A stretch of 64,000 nt of DNA from NCBI GenBank assembly GCA_022702705.1, contig CM040422.1, forward strand, positions 42,555,270 through 42,619,269, read 5' to 3'. The position numbers were made by a program, and so were the translations under genes. Shown here in pieces: positions 11,556-21,460 of the stretch (position 1 is the stretch's first letter; each line of letters begins with the position of its first letter). Source of the stretch: Papilionanthe hookeriana x Papilionanthe teres. Taxonomy: Eukaryota > Streptophyta > Magnoliopsida > Asparagales > Orchidaceae. The notes beneath the pieces were generated by a model, which worked only from the letters and a program-made list of their open reading frames with translations, did not search any database and was not told where the DNA came from.

Positions 11556-11682
11556 AAATTTTTTTGGTTTTTCACACGATTTTCTCCTTTAAATTACCCC
11601 ATCTTCATCCCCAATCCCTAAGCAACCAAAACCACGACCTAGACACTTCATTCTTGAGAGATTAGAAAGGAATTTCGAAGAA

Positions 11683-12042
11683 ATGGGGAGAAGAAATCTT
11701 GGAGAAGAGGCTAGAGACAAAGGTTCAAAGGATCCTTAACCCTACTTCAATGATTTTATCACTGTAAGTTAGGAAAAAATTTCAAGTCATCTAGATAAAT
11801 TTGAAGCAGAATTCAAAAGTATTGGAGATCGCCTCCATGAGATGTATGATCAAATAGAACATCTGGAATGGAAGGTGAAGCTTCAATTTTATCATCTAGC
11901 GGCTTATCAAGATGCTCAAGTGGAAATGTATGCGAAGAACAAATGGATTGACGAGAAAATGGCTACGGATTTTTCGAGAGCGTTAGCGTTCTTCCCAAGT
12001 GAGCTGAATAATCTTCTTTGTGAAGAGAATGGGAATTTCTAA
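11683..12042 (+). pseudogene. E2 ORF3a, short form (coiled-coil tail only)
   Basis: ATG at 11683 followed by a basic N-terminus, two early stops (about 11737 and 11770) and then an open stretch with a heptad-like helix (DKFEAEFKSIGDRLHEMYDQ). The segment HLEWKVKLQFYHLAAYQDAQVEMY then KNKWIDEK aligns with the C-terminal tail of full-length ORF3a in E4 (33336-33575: HIDWRMKEQF, LLKK) and in E1. The N-terminal EFYAN domain found in family 3 ORF3a is absent. Ends at 12040-12042. It lies between the conserved post-pol block and ORF3b. Function unknown. Confidence 0.7.
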
Positions 12043-12852
12043 TTTGAAGATTAGATAGTTATTGTAGTGTGATCTAGACTTTTATTAGTGTATCCTTGTA
12101 TCGATTTAGTAAATCGATTATATTGTTTGTGTGTTTGATTTATTGTTCAATGTGTGTTGTATTTGCTTTGAAATTGTGTAGTTCGATTGTTTGTTTGGAT
12201 TTGAATCATATTACTTTACTTATCTGTATTGTATTGAGCCAAAATTGAAGATTATGAATAGAATTAGAAGAGTTTGATTTAATCCTTGTGTTTAATTGGT
12301 GGATTTAATTTTTAATTTTTAAAATTTTTGGAAAATATTTTGGAAGTTGGAAACTGAAGCACTACTCTAATATGAGTAATTGAAAGTTGAATTTATGAGT
12401 TTTGGTGGAAAATAAAATTTTTAAAGTGATTTTTTGTGAAAGGCGAGTCTGGTGCCTAGGCTCCAGAATTCGGCGCCTAGGCGCCGGTTCAGCCTGCTTA
12501 CCAAAAATTAGCATTTAAACCCCATTAGTCATTGTTGACACCTAAGCTTCATCCCCTTCCTTTTTTTCGCGAAAACCCACCCTATAGATCCATTTTGAGG
12601 TCAAAACATCAAGTTTTTAAGCCCGAAATCACTTGATTACTTTATCTCGAGGTCAGATCTACATTCTAATCCATTTATTTTTTATTCTTGCCATAATGTT
12701 TTCTATTTTTTTGCTAAAAACCAAAATTTTGAGAAAAATTTTGATTTTTAGAGTTTCTCAAAGGATTCTTAAACTCATTTTGAGATTCTCAAGCTTAAAA
12801 ATAGTTTAAATATTTGATTCCTTAATTTATTTGTGTTTTCTTTCATGTTTAG
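12043..12852 (+). other. Intergenic leader between E2 ORF3a and ORF3b with GC palindromes
   Basis: AT-rich 3' part of ORF3a followed by palindromic units at 12447-12486 (GGTGCCTAGGCTCCAGAATT, CGGCGCCTAGGCGCCGG), about 370 bp before the ORF3b start. TTTAAACCCC follows the palindromes; no canonical TATA box. Otherwise no motif seen. Confidence 0.7.
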
Positions 12853-14013
12853 ATGACACCAAAATCTAAGCGAGGAAAGGCATGAGAAAATTTCGACAAC
12901 AGCAAGTTTTCAACTGCGACAGCACATTTTCGTTATCACGAATTTGCAAAATCAAGAAAATTTATCTCAGAGCGTAGTTTTTTACAATCCTGGTGAAATG
13001 ATCGAGAACGCGATCGTTGCACACAACTGGCAACGATTCTGTTATTTCACTGTTGTTGTTTTTATTCCAATTGTATGCGAGTTTTATGCCAACTTTTTGG
13101 ATGCGGAAGACTACGAAGTCTTCGTTAGAGGTGTCGGAGTAGGATTTACTCCTGAATGGATCAATATTTTCTACGGCCTGCCACATACCATTGAGTGCTA
13201 CTATTCTAGTTAATCTCCATCTGAGGGAGATCTTGAGATGATTATTGCATATCTGACTAATGGCACTGGAACTTGGAAGATCCATAATGAAAAACAGGTA
13301 AACTTCAAATCTTCTAAGCTAAATGGTATTTCAAAGGCATGGCATTATTTTATTTCTTCTAGACTTCTACCTTCTAACAACCTGAGCGAAGTTACCAGAG
13401 ATCGAGCTATCCTGAACTACTGCATTCTGGAGAGGAAGCCTATAGATGTTGGCAGTATTATTTATGAATCAGAGGAATCGACTGCTAGATCCAGCACTTC
13501 TGTGGGAATAGGATTCCCATCCTTGATTCATTCTTTATGCATGAGCAATGGAGTTTCTGCTGATATATCAGAGGAGAAGTTGAAGACCACAAAGCCAATT
13601 GGGCAGGAGAGTGTTAGCATTTATGATCGTCTTCGAGGGAAGAGATCTACCGGTCCTTCTACTTCTGTACCTACTCCAGGTAAAGCTTCCACTTGTAGAC
13701 CTTCTACTTCTACTGCTGAGCCACCATCAAGTTTTTGGGAATCGATGCATGATCAATTTCTGGAGCAGCAAAATGAGTTATTTCTAACTCACTACAGAGT
13801 AGATACTATAGACAGAAAGATTGATCACTATCTAAATATACCCAAAGGAAAAGTGATTATGATGCTGAGTATTCAGAGTCTTTAGTGAAATTCTTGAAGG
13901 GTGAACATGATATTCAATTTCCTACCTGTCTTAGATTTACACCGTATGTTGATCCAAAGGATTTGGAGTTTTCTTTTGGTGATGACGATGATGAGGCTAC
14001 AGATAGTGATTAG
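12853..14013 (+). pseudogene. E2 ORF3b (plant-transposon-associated accessory protein)
   Basis: Start ATG at 12853 (MTPKSKRGK, the same start as E3 ORF3b at 44389, MTPKSKN). N-domain: NPGEMIE, W-x2-FCYF, CEFYANF, VRGVGVGFTPEWIN-x2-YGLP (about 12985-13185). Middle: LTNGTGTWKI, NFKSSKLN, SKAWHYFISSRLLPSN, SEVTRDRAILNYCI, IDVGSIIYES, GFPSLIHSLCMSNGV (13250-13560). A Ser/Thr/Pro-rich linker (13640-13730) and a helical tail follow, ending FPTCLRFTPYVDP and an acidic end; stop at 14011-14013. Stops near 12885 and 13210 and frameshifts near 12955, 13215 and 13870 break it. It resembles the family databases call 'putative plant transposon protein' (my recollection). No signal peptide or membrane segment, so it is not an obvious envelope protein despite its position. 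Confidence 0.82.
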
Positions 14014-14077
14014 TAGCTTGATTTACCTCTGAGATGTGCTGATTCTGTTGTTAGTTTATTTCTTGTTTGCTAGTACT

Positions 14078-14113
14078 GTTTGTTGTTTGTTGTTTGTTGT
14101 TTGTTGTTTGTTA
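14078..14113 (+). repeat. TGTTTGT microsatellite
   Basis: Five or so copies of TTTGTTG after the E2 ORF3b stop. Confidence 0.85.
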
Positions 14114-14489
14114 GTGTAGATTTTTTTGTGAACTTTGTGTGGATTTTTTTATGTTGAGACTGTTTTAGATATTTTGTGTATTGTGTTGAAGACTGAAATT
14201 TGGATGAATTAATGTTTATTTCTATTTCAACCTACTATTTAGTATTCTTAAATAGTTAGTAATGTTGTTCTATTTTTGTTACTATGAGTAGTATAGTCAT
14301 TTAATTCAGCTACAGATATAAAAAAATGAATGAGCCTACTTACTTTTATATATGCTTCATTATTTCAGCAATATTCATAAAAAACATGTGTAGAAGTAAA
14401 GTTTTCTTTTTAGACTGTTTTTACATACTTATAAAAATTCCTTTTTAAATTATACCTTTCTTTCTCTCATACTTTAAATTTTTTTCATG

Positions 14490-14523
14490 ATATACCAAAA
14501 CTTAAGTTTGGGAGAAGGGAAAA
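14490..14523 (+). other. Internal second polypurine tract (E2)
   Basis: GATATACCAAAACTTAAGTT then TGGGAGAAGGGAAAA. The AAGTTTGGG core repeats that of the true polypurine tract at 15358-15372, 0.87 kb downstream. The same element with the same lead-in occurs in E1 (52589-52619) and E4 (30951-30970, minus). Confidence 0.65.
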
Positions 14524-14885
14524 TACATGCAAATTTAAATTTTATTTGTCCTTAATGAACTAATATTTTCTAAAACATATTAACATAACATAAGGAATTA
14601 AGAATCTATTTAAGAACGTTTAAATTTTTGAAATTATAAATAATTTAATAGACTTAACCAAAATTTTAATAACTTTGATTAATTTTAAGAATAGAATTAT
14701 TGAACTTAAAGAAGAGTAAGATTAAGAAATATTTCTATTCATAGTAGAAATAATTGAATTTTAGAAGTATTAAGAAATCAAAAATTATAACTTGAAAAAG
14801 AAAATATTGAAATTCTTTTTGAAATCTATTCATGTTATAGTAATTAAGTGAAAATGTATAAGTTTGAAAATATAAGTTAAGGATA

Positions 14886-15000
14886 GTGAAGTTCAAAACC
14901 ATTAATAGGCTATCCAGATATAGTAATTCTCTCTGTAAAAAAAGAAAAAAAAGAGAGAGAGGAGAAGCTTGAGGAGATGCTAATAAAAAATTGGCTTCAC
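14886..15000 (+). other. Conserved 3' UTR stem with purine-rich loop (E2)
   Basis: Opens AGTGAAG (14885-14891) and closes CTTCACT (14995-15001), a 7-bp stem. Inside are GGCTATCCAGATATAGTAAT, an A/G-rich run, and GAGAAGCTTGAGGAGATGC. The same order occurs in E1, E3 and E4. Confidence 0.7.
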
Positions 15001-15334
15001 TGGAATTAGCTTATAAGAAAAAAAATACTGATTAGATATTTTACTTAATTTTTATGCATGTATCTTTATTAGAAAAGATTTTCGTGAAGATCTTTTTCTT
15101 GTAAATAATTTATGTGATCTTAATATAATAAGCTACAATTATTTTCGAAGTGAATGAAAAATTTTTGAAATCTTATGATTTGGAACTTAAATATTCTTTA
15201 AATTCTTTAAATTAAACTTAGTTAGTAAAATTTGGTTAATGATTTACTAAATCCTCTATAAAATCAAAAATAATAAGAAATCTTAAATATTTACCTTTTA
15301 TTCCAATTATTATACATTTTATATAGTAAAAATG

Positions 15335-15372
15335 GTTACTTGAGGACAAGTAACTTTAAGTTTGGGGGATTT
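15335..15372 (+). other. Hairpin and polypurine tract before the E2 3' LTR
   Basis: GTTACTTG-AGGA-CAAGTAAC (15335-15354) is a perfect 8-bp hairpin. The polypurine tract AAGTTTGGGGGATTT follows at 15358-15372, ending at the LTR start. The tract primes plus-strand DNA synthesis in this class. Confidence 0.85.
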
Positions 15373-16309
15373 TGATCCATGAAAAATATACCTATTTTTA
15401 TGCCTTGGTTTTTATCAAATTCTTAAGGATATTATGTTTTAATGAAAGGTATTTTTGTGTTTTGGATGTAGGTGATGCAAAAATGTTCAAGAAAAAAAAA
15501 GATGAAGAAGGAGTAAAAATGGAGCCAAAATGCAAACTTGTCAAAATAATTGGCTTGGCGCCTAGGCGCCAGAATCCGGCGCCTAAACGCCAGTTCGATA
15601 CAGAATTCTGTAAGATTTTTTATGACTTTTGGACAGCTATTTTGACAGTGTTAGCGGTTATTGGACCATCTAGAAGATTGACAGTTATTCCTAGATTATA
15701 GGTATAGAACATGTGATACATTGTATTTGGATGCTTGGAAACGGTTAGGATCGCGAAGAGGTGCGATCCAAAGTGAAGAGGTGCAAAGAATTGGACGCAG
15801 AGTCATGCGCCTAGGCTCCAAATTCCGGTGCCTAGGCGCCAGACACACATTCTAGAAGATTCATTGAACCTGGACATATTTTGAAGAGATGCCTCAAGGC
15901 AACCCTTGAAGCCTATAAATAGAAGGCTACTCCTTCAGAGAAAAAGACCCAAAATTAGAGAGACACCAAACCTAGTCCCCTAGCCCTATAGTTCCATTTA
16001 GAGAGAGAAATTAGAGAAATATTTTAAGGGTCATATTTATAGTTTCTTTTATTAATTAGTGAGTTTATTTAGAGTTTGTACTGAGATTATTTGAAGAGTC
16101 GGTACTTTTGAAGTCTATTTACTTTGGATTCAGAAGGATTCAGAGGTTCAGTTGGAGAAACACTTGAGATAAGTATTTGAATTTTGATTCAAAGTTTTAT
16201 TTATATGTTTTGTTGTTTAAATTCAATGTGTTCTGAGTAGTTACTTTACTTTCTCCTTTCAATTATGAAAAGATAAATAAGATAATATAACATTCGTTGA
16301 AGAATTAAA

Positions 16310-16349
<40 letters not shown>

Positions 16350-17236
16350 CATTGTGATGATATTAATACCAGATCTTAATTTACTATTTAAATTGGCCAT
16401 TTAAATTGTTAAAATCTTTTGAAGAGTTTTGAGACCTAGAAGGAGATGAATTTTTAACTAGTAGATATCACATGAATCCTTGGGTAGTCGAAGGCCTTGC
16501 GCGGATTATTCAAGGTGAAGTGCAAATAAATAGGAAGATAATATTTAATGGGCGTAGAATTTATAAGTTTTTAGAGTGACCGGCTAAATTCTTGTAATTT
16601 GGTTTATAGAGAAGGAAAGGGTCACTAGTAGGGCCGACCATAGCCACCCTTGGACATCTAGTAGTGTGAGCCTAGATTAACCCATTCTACTGACAATACA
16701 TCCAGACCTGATCTATAGATTAGCCAATGTTCTTTAGACTATCGAGCGAAGGTAATGAATAGGAATGCTTCTATTTGGCACAATACCATAAATTTATATT
16801 CTCCACGAATATTACATTATCTAAAAAAGTCTTAGATTAATTGAAAGGAAGAAAGTTGTTTGCTTATTTATATTTAAATTAATCATTACTTTATTACTGT
16901 TTTATTTCTGCATCTAGTAAATTAAATATGAACTTTTTAACTTTAAAAGAAATACATAAAAATAAAATCAAAATATTTAAAAGAAAAATTTATAATCCTC
17001 CTCGTGGTATCGATACTGGGGTCTTTAATGCCCTATATTACTTGATATGATATGTATACTTGCGTAGTACGCCTAATGTGTAAAATATTTTCCATAAAAT
17101 TATATTTATATACACTAGCCGCTATTATTATTTAAGTCAAAGTATTGTCTATAAATTATTTTTGATAGCATAAATTACTGCATTGTTTGGCGATTGCAAA
17201 CCAAGTTTTTGGTGCATTACTGTGGATTGAGGGTCA
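15373..17236 (+). repeat. E2 3' LTR, 1.86 kb
   Basis: Starts TGATCCATGAAAAATA, ends GATTGAGGGTCA. TATA box at 15914-15921. GC palindromes at 15554-15592 and 15806-15842, one unit more than in the 5' LTR. A (TA)n run is at 16312-16345. Primer-site-like terminus at 17205-17236. Confidence 0.93.
16312..16345. repeat. (TA)n microsatellite in the E2 3' LTR
   Basis: About 17 TA units. The 5' LTR has only TATATATA at the same place (about 4728). Confidence 0.95.
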
Positions 17237-17242
17237 CATACC

Positions 17243-17314
17243 ATGGCTTCCAACTCCTTAGAATCTCCAAGATTTAGAGTTTTTAACAGGAGAAAGTTCA
17301 CTAGTTTCGAGGCA
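17243..17314 (+). pseudogene. E1 ORF3a, N-terminal fragment between E2 and E3
   Basis: An ATG-initiated open stretch of 24 codons (MASNSLESPRF .. RRKFTSFEA) that aligns residue for residue with the start of E4 ORF3a (MDSHSIELPR .. RRKFISFKA, 34505 leftward). It stands in an 81-bp island of E1 sequence between the E2 and E3 insertions and continues at 47921 in E1. Without the E4 comparison it would not be recognisable as coding. Leader and GC palindromes for this ORF lie at 3550-3802, 13.4 kb upstream because of E2. Confidence 0.8.
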
Positions 17315-19552
17315 CAGTGATACAACTAAAATATATAGTGTTTTTTAATACATTTTTATACTTATTTTTGTTTATATTGCACTTTAATGGAAGATAGATT
17401 TGTGTTTATCTTGTAGGTGTATGGCTTATTTTAGGTTGAGTGTTTTATTTTGAAAAGGGGGGTCGCCTAACAGAAACTGTCGGCGAATTTTAGATTTTAA
17501 ATTTAATTTAAATATATATATAATTTAGAAAGTAGTATTTGATTTTGAAAATAATTTTAAATTTGAAAATTTTAAGATATGAAATCAAACCGATCTCACA
17601 TCCCGAATAGTTTATATAAACAAGCACCGCATCACAAACTGTGTATCAATCTCGAAGAATAGACACATTGTTTGGTGAAGGGGCTCGATTAAATAAACTA
17701 GAAGATTTGTGACATCCGTTTGGTCTGTGAACCAATTTTATAAGCCGACAAATTCCCCTGCTTAATATGAAAGCATTAAACAGGGTTTATATTACCATGG
17801 TTCTTAAAATTCCCTATAAGGGCAAGCCCCTATAGTTAATTACATCTTAAGTGATGGGGATCACCTAAGAAAACTCTCGATAATAATCAGTAATTCTGCT
17901 CTCAAGAATTTCAAAGTTTAAGTTTTCAAAGGATTGAATTTTGGAATTTCAATAGGGAATGGATCAAGTTTGGAACATTTTGTTTTGGGAATTCAAAGGA
18001 AGAAAGGTAGGAGAAATCATAGATTCGAAGCGAACTTCGGTAATTTCCCAACTATCCTATTGTTTGGCTTGGATTTAGGAAAGTCCTAATGTTTGTTTAA
18101 TGTTTTGATCTTGCCAATTTTAATTAATTAGGACTTACATTTGTATGACATGATCATACAAATAGCCTTGAAGATGTGAGGGTTTATGTCGTATCGAACG
18201 ACTACCTCGGAGTCCTAAGACCGGTTAGTGCTTAATTTACATGACATGATCATGCAAATGCCTAACGAAGAGTTGAGGATTTATGTCGCACTAGGCAAAC
18301 TACCTCGAAATCCTATGGCTTAGTTATTTAATTCTATGAATGTTTAGCTGATGTAGAGTTGTTTTGCTGACGAAGATGGTCGTGCTGCCCACCGTGCTCC
18401 ATGCTCCTTGTTGTTGCAGAGGTTTAGTTTTAGAAGTCATAAATCAGGAGATGAGAAAAGTGTTTTAGTTTAGAGAAAATCTTAATTTCCAAGTGTTTTT
18501 TTTTAATATTTTAATTAAACAAATCTTAAAGTTAATTATAACAACACCGGTTAAGATCCCACGGTTCCATCCTTCCGGCATCGTTATTTTTATCGGATTC
18601 ACTTAGTCCAAATGAATTTGCTAAACTCAACTGAATGAGTTCCACACTTTCATTTAGACCGTGGGAAATCCAGTTAGCAACACGTAGGTTACATCATCCG
18701 AGGTATTCTCGATCATCCAACAAGACGTTTTAATTTAGTTGTAGTTGTAGATTTGTGTTCTGTTTGTGATTAAATTTTGAGTTGTTTTATATTTTTGAAA
18801 TGTTGTGGCGGTGAATTTTATCTTGCAATGAATTTTAATTTAGTTTTGGTTTCAGTTTTAGGGACTACCCTAAAGGTGTGGGTTTTCATGCAACAGTTGT
18901 TTATCATGCAAGAAAAGTAAGTGTGATGCGATTAAATAAATTGCAATAAGGTAAAATGCAATAAAATAAAAGAGTACCTCGAGGGTCTTCCCGTCATCCC
19001 AAGCTGCACTTAAAATACAATTAGAATATTTAAGCAAGTTCCTATGTAAAGCTAAGGGAAGGGTTATGGTTTTCTACGAAGTTCCTACTCCTATAGCTAG
19101 TCATTTCCTATGACGTCTAGGTTCTTGTGTTTTGGTTTTGAGGATGATTTTCTTCATCAAAGAACAATTAAATTCAACTGTTCTTATAAACATCCTATCA
19201 TATTGAGGAAGTGCTTAAGACGAATCTTAAACATCTTTTCAATATTGCTAGAATTGTTTTAAGTCCAAATGAATTTAATTAATCAGGTGAAGTAATCATC
19301 CAAGGTTTAATTAAGTTTTGTCCCTTTGCTCAGTGAACTATGACATTTGAATATCCTATGAGTGGAGTAATACTTCACTTAATGCTCCATTTAGGAGTTA
19401 TGACAATAAGAGTTCTTGAGGGCAAACAGATGTTCAAGTGATTTGTGATTTTACTTTAATTTCAATTAATGGTTTTAAATTTGGAATAGTGTTCAAGTTG
19501 CTTCATATTTATTTTTGAATTTCTTTATGTCTTAGGTGATGTTATTTTAAAT

Positions 19553-19700
19553 TCAATTTAATTTAACTTTAATTTAATTTAATTTAGTTTAGTTTTAATT
19601 TTAATTTAATTTGATTTTAATTTTGTTTAATTTAATTTAATTTAATTTAATTTAATTTAATTTTTAATTTAATTTTTATTTTTAATTTTAATTTAACATT
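19553..19700. repeat. TTTAA pentanucleotide-rich tract in element A
   Basis: Near-tandem TTTAA/ATTTA units with interruptions; low complexity. Confidence 0.85.
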
Positions 19701-20289
19701 TTATTTTTAATTTTAAAGATGATTTAATTTTAATTGTTAAAGTATTAATTTAATTGAAATTTTAAAAGAGTTTAATTTAAATAATTTAACTTTAATTTAA
19801 TTTAATGATTAAGTCTTTTAGCATTTTAAATCTTAAATTTGGTTTACCATTTTAATTAGGAATTAAACATTATTGAGATGATTAATTTAGGGATTTTTAA
19901 ATTAAAGAACAAATCTCTTCCTAATAATATCCCTATTTTAATAATTCCAATTTTATTATTCTTCCAAATTTAATCAATTATTTAATTAAGGTTTATTTCA
20001 ATTATTTTTAAATTGTTTAATAGGTTTCTACCCTTTAATGATTTAAGTTTCAATCATCCAAATCAGATTAGGATCAAATATTTTACTCTTTAATTTTATT
20101 AAGCCTAAAGTTTTAATTAAAGGTTAAAATTTTAATTACCATTTTGCCCTTTAGACTTACTAATTCCATAACTCACTAAATTGAGCTTAAATGAACTTGA
20201 AATTTTTATGTGACTTCACTCATATGTCACTAAACGCATTAGAGGAGAAAATGTGATTTTTCTATATTTAATTTATTTATGTAATTATT

Positions 20290-21240
20290 TTTGGTGGAAA
20301 ATAGGGATTTCCAAGGAAAATTTAATAATATGACCAAGGGAAAGTTTCTATCCTTAAGAAAATTATGGGACATTCCTAATGACCAGAGGACCACTTGGAC
20401 CAATTTTGGTGATTTTTTGAATTATATTATTTTTATTATAATTATTTGGATTTTTGGAGTATTAATTAATTTAAAAAATAAAATAAAGGTTGAAAAATAA
20501 ATTTTATATTTTTCAAAAATCTCTCTGATATCAAGGGAATCAGAGAATCAATTTTTACAATTTTCTGATTTTTCTTTGATTTATTAGAATTATTTTAGTG
20601 GAAATGCTAAAAAATACATTTTTTTTAATTTTAAAATTACCTTAGGGCTTTAAAATTTAATATCTCATCAAATAGACCTAAGAAAAATATGGAGTTTGTT
20701 CCTAAATGATTAAAATTCAAAATGTGACATTTTGGTGAATTTTATTATTTTTGTGATTTTTATTATTTTTTAATTATTAAAATATTAAAATAATACAAAA
20801 ATCAACTTTTTTAGAAAATTACAATTTTATTTTTCTTAAATTCCCCTGATATCAGAGAGGCTCCAAAACCAATTTGGTGATTTTTTGAAAAGTATTTTGA
20901 AGGTTATGAATTTTTTAAAGTTTAAATTGGCTAAATGGCTTAATCAACCCATTTAGTAGGGCTAACCAAGTCCAATTGACTTCAAATTTTTATGGTGGGT
21001 TCCTCTGATCCTAAAGGTCAGTGGAGAATTGATTTCAAGTCAATTTGATGTATGATTAGCTCTAATTAATTAAGGACTTATTTTGGGTGTTTAGGCTAAT
21101 TAGGGTTATTCCAAGTGAATTAATTCAAAATCTATTTTTCCTAGGGTCCTCTGGTCATAAGAAACATCACCAAATTTTTCTAGAGGGTATTTTTATTTTA
21201 TTTTTCTGATTTTTCTACACAAAGTTATGCATTTTTGAAG
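20290..21240 (+). repeat. Degenerate subrepeats in element A
   Basis: The phrases CTCTGATATCA / CTCTGGTCATAAG / CTCTGATCCTAAAGG followed by CACCAAATTT or ACCAATTTTGGTGA recur near 20380, 20520, 20855, 21003 and 21150. They suggest old tandem units of roughly 150-350 bp. Matching segments lie at 59760-60140 and 63280-63480 in B. Confidence 0.5.
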
Positions 21241-21254
21241 TTTATGGAATTATC

Positions 21255-21460
21255 CACGCGGCGCCACGCCATCCTCGGCAGCTCCGAACGCACACGCGTC
21301 GTCTTCTGATTCGGCGCCGCCATCCAACTCAGCGCTCCGGGGGTCCGCTGTATCGTTCCGTCTCCTCATCCGGCGCAATCCTGGCCGTCCATCCGCGCAT
21401 GTATGGAATGAACGGCATCGGTTCATCGTCCCCAAGCGTTCTCACCCGAGAGCCGTCCAC
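21255..21460. other. GC-rich island in element A
   Basis: Abrupt change from AT-rich sequence to CpG-rich sequence (CCACGCGGCGCCACGCC, then CCGAACGCACACGCG), ending near GAGAGCCGTCCAC. The same island is in B at 59180-59390. Open on both strands, but only TTG/ATG-started frames of about 60 codons. Possibly the promoter or transcription start of the parent element; no TATA box found. Confidence 0.55.

Larger units (their letters stand above)
3808..17236 (+). mobile_element. E2: complete Athila-like Ty3 element, family 1, 13.4 kb
   Basis: Two long LTRs of the same family (3808-5635 and 15373-17236) enclose a primer site, gag, protease, RT, RNase H, integrase, a short ORF3a, a full-length ORF3b, a 3' UTR and a polypurine tract. 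The LTRs begin TGATCC and end in GGGTCA (3' copy) or GGGTTA (5' copy, mutated). Flanking CATAT (3803-3807) and CATAC (17237-17241) are a 5-bp target duplication with one mismatch. It is inserted in E1, six bases before the ORF3a start codon. Reading frames are broken by a modest number of stops, and the integrase catalytic Glu is Lys, so the copy is probably non-autonomous but younger than E1. Confidence 0.93.

Noticed and set aside
16312..16345. TA-rich tracts as a replication origin or matrix attachment site
   Set aside because: Simple microsatellite, length-polymorphic between LTRs; nothing further supports a function.
20291..20500. Frame of about 65 codons, nearly identical at 63348-63542
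   Set aside because: Starts with TTG, is Ile/Phe-rich from AT-rich DNA, and is shared because A and B are copies of one element.
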